Origin: an uncultured Gloeocapsa sp. | Lineage (GTDB): Bacteria > Cyanobacteriota > Cyanobacteriia > Cyanobacteriales > Gloeocapsaceae | DNA: 7,009 nucleotides | Assembly (NCBI GenBank): GCA_937930495.1 | Contig: CALGKL010000216.1 | Coordinates: 1-7,009, forward strand | Reading direction: 5' to 3' | Shown here: one piece after another, positions 3,960 to 7,009 of the stretch | Position numbering within the stretch: the first letter of the stretch is position 1 | How the letters are laid out: every line of letters starts with the position of its first letter | The notes under the pieces: generated by a model | The model's input: the letters and a program-made list of their open reading frames with translations, nothing else | The model's database searches: none | Told to the model about the DNA's origin: nothing | Made by a program: the position numbers and the translations under genes

Positions 3960-6518
3960 TTATTGAATACCCTGACGCAATCCTAGGGCAATTTTACTAT
4001 GTTGTTCTATTTGGGTCATGACTTGTTTAGCCCGTTGAATGACAACAGGGGGTAAACCCGCGAGTCTTCCTGCTTCGATCCCGTAGGAGCGATCGGCTCC
4101 TCCAGGAGTTACTTGATGTAAGAAAATGATTTCATCCTGGAGTTCTTTGACCGTAACCTGATAGTTGGCGACATTTTCTAAAATCGAGGCTAATTCGTTG
4201 AGTTCGTGGTAATGAGTGGCAAAAATCGTTTTCGCTTGTATGGTTGTTGCGAGATATTCGGCTACAGCCCAAGCGATAGACAAACCGTCAAAGGTTGCTG
4301 TTCCCCTACCGATTTCATCTAGTAATACTAAAGATTTCTTAGTAGCGTGATTGAGGATATTAGCGGTTTCATTCATTTCCACCATAAAGGTAGATTGTCC
4401 TGTGGCTAAATCATCTACTGCACCTACACGGGTAAAAATGCGATCGCATATACTGAGACTAGCTGCTGTCGCGCTAACGTAGCTCCCCATTTGCGCCATT
4501 AATTGGATTAAACCTACCTGACGCAGATAACAACTTTTGCCACTAGCATTAGGTCCGGTGAGGATAATCAAATCAGGGGAATCGGAGTTAGACTCACCCA
4601 TAGTCGTGGAATTAGGGACAAAAAAACCTGCACCTAGGGATTGTTCAACCACAGGATGTCTCCCATCTATTATTTTCATTTGACGTCCAGGGATGATTTC
4701 CGGACAACAATAACCCTGGGTTACGGCTATATCTGCTAACCCAGCGAGTACGTCAACCGCTGCTACTGCTTTAGCTAGATCTCTAATTTTGCTGACTTTT
4801 GCGGCTACTTCTGTTCTCAGATTAGTAAAAATCTCGTATTCTAAATCATTGAGATCATCTTGAGCGGTTAGAATCCTGGTTTCTCTGGCTTTTAATTCAG
4901 CGGTTATATAACGTTCCTCATTTAATAGGGTTTGTTTGCGTTCGTAATGGGGGGGAACTTGGTCAGCTTTGGAACGAGGTAAACTCAGATAATAGCCAAA
5001 GGTTTTGTTATAACCAACCTTCAGATTACTAATTTTCGTTTTTTCCCTTTCGGTTAACTCTAAATTGGTCAACCATTCTTTATCATCAATCAAAGTTTGA
5101 CGTAATCGATCTAATTCTGGGTTAATTCCATCCCGAATCAATCCCCCTTCCTTGAGGTGTTGGGGGGGAGACTCTACTAGATAACTCGTAATCTGTTTGG
5201 CGATCGCTTCTAAATCGGGAGGAACTTGTTGTAGAGCGCGCAAATAGATAGACTCACAATTGCTAACTAATTCCGATAATTCTTTTAACTTAAATAAAGA
5301 TTCAGCTAACCCGAGTAAATCTCTAGCATTGGCTGTTCCCGCGCCAATACGTCCTGATAAACGCTCTAAATCATAGATATTTTTCAGTATTTGGCGAATC
5401 TCTTCCCTTAAGCTCAAATTTTTGATTAATTCTGTAATCGTTTCCTGACGAGCGACAATCCATTGTCTATCTAACAGAGGTTGTAATAACCAACGGCGTA
5501 ACGTTCGTCCCCCCATAGCAGTACAAGTGCGATCCAAAGCCCAAAGTAAGGAACCGTGATACGCTCCATCTCTAACTGTTTGAATGATTTCTAGGTTGCG
5601 TCGGGTTTGGGGGTCTAAAATCAAATAGTCGCTTAAATTATAGGTACGTGGAGTCTGCAAGGGGACTTGATGGGCTTTTTGGGTTTCTTCTAGGTATTGC
5701 AGTAATCCACCTGCGGCGCGAATAGCTAGGGGTAAATGTTCACAACCAACCCCCTCAAGGGAACGTAATCTAAAATAGGTTAATAGACGAGGTTTAGCTT
5801 CAGCTAAGCTAAAGGGTGATTGAGAACGTAGGGAATAACAGAGACTATCGGGGAGATATGGGGGTAAATCGGTGGATTTTTCCCCGGGACGTAGTAAACT
5901 ATTCAAATCGGGACTATTGGTGGGAAATAGGACCTCAGCGGGTTGTAAACGCAGTAATTCCAGGCTTAAATCCCCTAAATTACTCGATTGAGTCGTCCAA
6001 AATTCTCCTGTGGTAATATCTGTATAAGCTAATCCCCAATGTTCTTTAGCTACCACCACTGAGGCTAAATAGTTATTGCGTTTTGCCGATAACATCTCCT
6101 CGTCGGTGAGGGTTCCTGGTGTGAGGACTTTAGTAATCTCTCTAGTTACAATACGTTTTTCTGCTGCGGCTACTGCTGCATCTTCTACTTGGTCACAAAT
6201 GGCGATGGCGTAGCCTTTTTCAATCAGTAAGCGTGCGTAGCGTTCGAGAGCGTGATGGGGTACTCCTGTCATCGCTATGCGTCCGATTTCTTTCCCACCT
6301 TCTTTACTCGTGAGGACTAATTCTAATTCTCTAGCGATGGTAATTGCGTCTTGAAAGAAACATTCAAAAAAGTCTCCGACTCGGTAAAGTAATAAAGCGT
6401 TGGGGTATTGTTCCTTTACCTGGACGTAATGCTGATACATCGGTGTCAGCTTATCTGTATCTATGTTGTGATAGTCTTCTATGATTGTTTGCTGAGACTT
6501 TTTCGATGACCCGGCCAT
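3960..6518 (-). CDS. mutS: DNA mismatch repair protein MutS
   Basis: This 852-residue MutS binds base mismatches and small loops and, with ATP, recruits MutL to start repair. The mismatch-wedging Phe-x-Glu is F50-F51-E52 in [10 protein letters not shown]. The connector and lever/core regions follow (about 140-580), including the clamp region around [12 protein letters not shown] (502-513). The ABC-type ATPase has Walker A GPNASGKS (655-662), the [16 protein letters not shown] loop (702-717), Walker [10 protein letters not shown] (731-739; D734, E735) and ATHYHEL (767-773). A helix-turn-helix dimer element is at [14 protein letters not shown] (811-824). The protein ends about 28 residues after that element and lacks the longer tail that carries tetramerisation in E. 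coli MutS. A short N-terminal extension precedes the conserved start. Two C7 runs lie in the coding strand (4949-4955 and 5162-5168), both coding for Pro-Pro. No strong Shine-Dalgarno is visible. Confidence 0.98.
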   Translation of the reverse strand: MAGSSKKSQQTIIEDYHNIDTDKLTPMYQHYVQVKEQYPNALLLYRVGDFFECFFQDAITIARELELVLTSKEGGKEIGRIAMTGVPHHALERYARLLIEKGYAIAICDQVEDAAVAAAEKRIVTREITKVLTPGTLTDEEMLSAKRNNYLASVVVAKEHWGLAYTDITTGEFWTTQSSNLGDLSLELLRLQPAEVLFPTNSPDLNSLLRPGEKSTDLPPYLPDSLCYSLRSQSPFSLAEAKPRLLTYFRLRSLEGVGCEHLPLAIRAAGGLLQYLEETQKAHQVPLQTPRTYNLSDYLILDPQTRRNLEIIQTVRDGAYHGSLLWALDRTCTAMGGRTLRRWLLQPLLDRQWIVARQETITELIKNLSLREEIRQILKNIYDLERLSGRIGAGTANARDLLGLAESLFKLKELSELVSNCESIYLRALQQVPPDLEAIAKQITSYLVESPPQHLKEGGLIRDGINPELDRLRQTLIDDKEWLTNLELTEREKTKISNLKVGYNKTFGYYLSLPRSKADQVPPHYERKQTLLNEERYITAELKARETRILTAQDDLNDLEYEIFTNLRTEVAAKVSKIRDLAKAVAAVDVLAGLADIAVTQGYCCPEIIPGRQMKIIDGRHPVVEQSLGAGFFVPNSTTMGESNSDSPDLIILTGPNASGKSCYLRQVGLIQLMAQMGSYVSATAASLSICDRIFTRVGAVDDLATGQSTFMVEMNETANILNHATKKSLVLLDEIGRGTATFDGLSIAWAVAEYLATTIQAKTIFATHYHELNELASILENVANYQVTVKELQDEIIFLHQVTPGGADRSYGIEAGRLAGLPPVVIQRAKQVMTQIEQHSKIALGLRQGIQ
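4438..4449. repeat. HIP1 palindrome within a 12-bp palindrome
   Basis: ATGCGATCGCAT, with HIP1 core at 4440-4447, lies inside the ATPase-coding part of mutS. Confidence 0.9.
5200..5207. repeat. HIP1 palindrome GCGATCGC
   Basis: A fourth perfect HIP1 copy lies in the middle of mutS. Confidence 0.9.
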
Positions 6519-6718
6519 AAATAATTAATCTAAGCTACTACTATATTTTACACAAAATTGATTCTAACTTGATCATCAAGACTAGCAACAGGAAATCAAA
6601 AACCCTAGCTTTTAGTTTCAGATTATCTTCTTCCCCAAGATGACAAAATAAACGACTTTTGAAAGTTATAGATGATTGATTAAGGTTTCTAAGCCTTCTG
6701 GCTAAATTTGCCGCTGTT
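6519..6718 (-). promoter_or_regulatory. Upstream region of mutS, no clear promoter
   Basis: About 200 bp of AT-rich sequence lies between the mutS start and the probable IS end. On the minus strand TATAGT and an overlapping TAAAAT appear 30-40 nt before the ATG and could be a -10 box, but no convincing -35 box sits at the right distance. A small palindrome, TTGAT-G-ATCAA (6579-6569), lies about 50 nt before the gene. I see no open frame that resembles a gene here. Confidence 0.25.
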
Positions 6719-7009
6719 TATAGCGTTTCTTGGACTCATGAGGGACAGTAGCAGCAATGAGCAAACCAGTTGCGAATATCTTGTTGAGTAACTTGAGCCA
6801 TAGCATCAAAAATCTCCTCAATTAAATCTTTATAAGTTCTTGCTTTAAGTTTTTTCAAGATAGCTTTAACTTTTGACCAGAAATTTTCAATTGGCGAAAA
6901 TTCAGGAGAATAGGGAGATAAATAAATGATTTTTGCTCCGGCTTTTTCAATAGCTTCTTTAACCATTTCTCCCCAATGAATTCTGGCATTATCGCTCACA
7001 ACACAGGTA
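6719..7009 (-). mobile_element. IS630-family insertion sequence, one end (incomplete)
   Basis: The transposase 3' part and its downstream flank mark one end of an IS630-type element whose remainder lies beyond the right edge. These elements insert at TA and duplicate it. The sequence TATAGCGTTTCTTGGACTC starting at 6719 contains TA dinucleotides at 6719-6720 and 6721-6722 and lies where a terminal inverted repeat should be, overlapping the transposase stop. The other end is not in the window, so the exact boundary is a guess. The element lies about 200 bp upstream of mutS with its transposase pointing towards mutS. Confidence 0.6.
6736..7009 (-). CDS. IS630-family transposase, C-terminal part (5' end outside window)
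   Basis: The frame is open to the right edge, reading TCVVSDNARIH at its visible start, and stops at TGA 6738-6736. About 90 residues are seen. Counting from the GTG at 6999, the aspartate of SDNARIH (D3) and the glutamate of SPIENFW (E38) are separated by 34 residues. This matches the D34E spacing of IS630/Tc1/mariner transposases (DDE_3 domain). PYSPEFSPIENFWSKVK (29-45) is the family's conserved C-terminal block. The first catalytic aspartate and the helix-turn-helix DNA-binding domain lie off the window, so completeness and any programmed frameshift cannot be judged. The GTG at 6999 is not the true start because the homologous frame continues upstream. Confidence 0.9.
   Translation of the reverse strand, partial: TCVVSDNARIHWGEMVKEAIEKAGAKIIYLSPYSPEFSPIENFWSKVKAILKKLKARTYKDLIEEIFDAMAQVTQQDIRNWFAHCCYCPS

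Noticed and set aside
5816..6016. A 66-codon open frame on the plus strand opposite mutS
   Set aside because: It lies wholly within the N-terminal half of mutS on the opposite strand, has no recognisable domain and no ribosome-binding site, and is what antisense chance frames look like.
6690..6708. Small hairpin AGCC-TTCT-GGCT upstream of the IS end
   Set aside because: The stem is only 4 bp in AT-rich sequence with no T-tract, which is expected by chance.
1..7009. CRISPR arrays, tRNA or rRNA genes, prophage or defence islands
   Set aside because: No regularly spaced repeats, no tRNA-like cloverleaf, and no recognisable defence-system gene beyond the isolated antitoxin remnant and the Uma2-like fragment.

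Overview
This window comes from a cyanobacterial chromosome. It encodes a phycobilisome rod-core linker (CpcG) with the full core-binding tail. It also encodes a DUF2993 protein and an aldo/keto reductase that both look like cyanobacterial/plastid-lineage versions. The highly iterated palindrome HIP1 (GCGATCGC) occurs four times in 7 kb, where chance would give about 0.1. Base composition is AT-rich. I cannot name a genus from the sequence alone.

Layout from left to right. Bases 1-104 hold the 5' end of a minus-strand gene whose first 34 residues resemble Uma2/DUF820-family proteins. It diverges across only 26 bp from a plus-strand GNAT acetyltransferase (131-625), which is followed after 37 bp by a DUF2993/LmeA-like lipid-binding protein (663-1343). 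That gene converges on, and overlaps by 6 bp, a minus-strand aldo/keto reductase (1338-2279). Upstream of the reductase and on the same strand lies cpcG (2477-3238), which starts at TTG. The 197-bp gap between them holds a foldable RNA segment ending in a T-tract, a candidate terminator or attenuator. A 133-bp divergent region separates cpcG from a stand-alone JAMM/M67 metallopeptidase (3372-3803). It carries an HLR1/RpaB-like direct repeat about 77 bp ahead of the cpcG start. Next comes a decayed, frameshifted remnant of a ribbon-helix-helix-type antitoxin (3862-3953), which abuts the 3' end of a full-length minus-strand mutS (3960-6518). The right edge holds the 3' part of an IS630-family transposase (6736-7009) about 220 bp upstream of mutS.

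The genes do not form one pathway. They are mostly ordinary chromosomal housekeeping genes: light harvesting, mismatch repair and redox metabolism. Traces of mobile or selfish DNA occur at both ends and between genes (Uma2-like gene, antitoxin relic, IS630). I see no complete novel defence or biosynthetic system. The most interesting signals are the HLR1-like site in front of cpcG, the structured RNA downstream of cpcG, the antitoxin relic with its adjacent palindrome, and two C7 tracts inside mutS.
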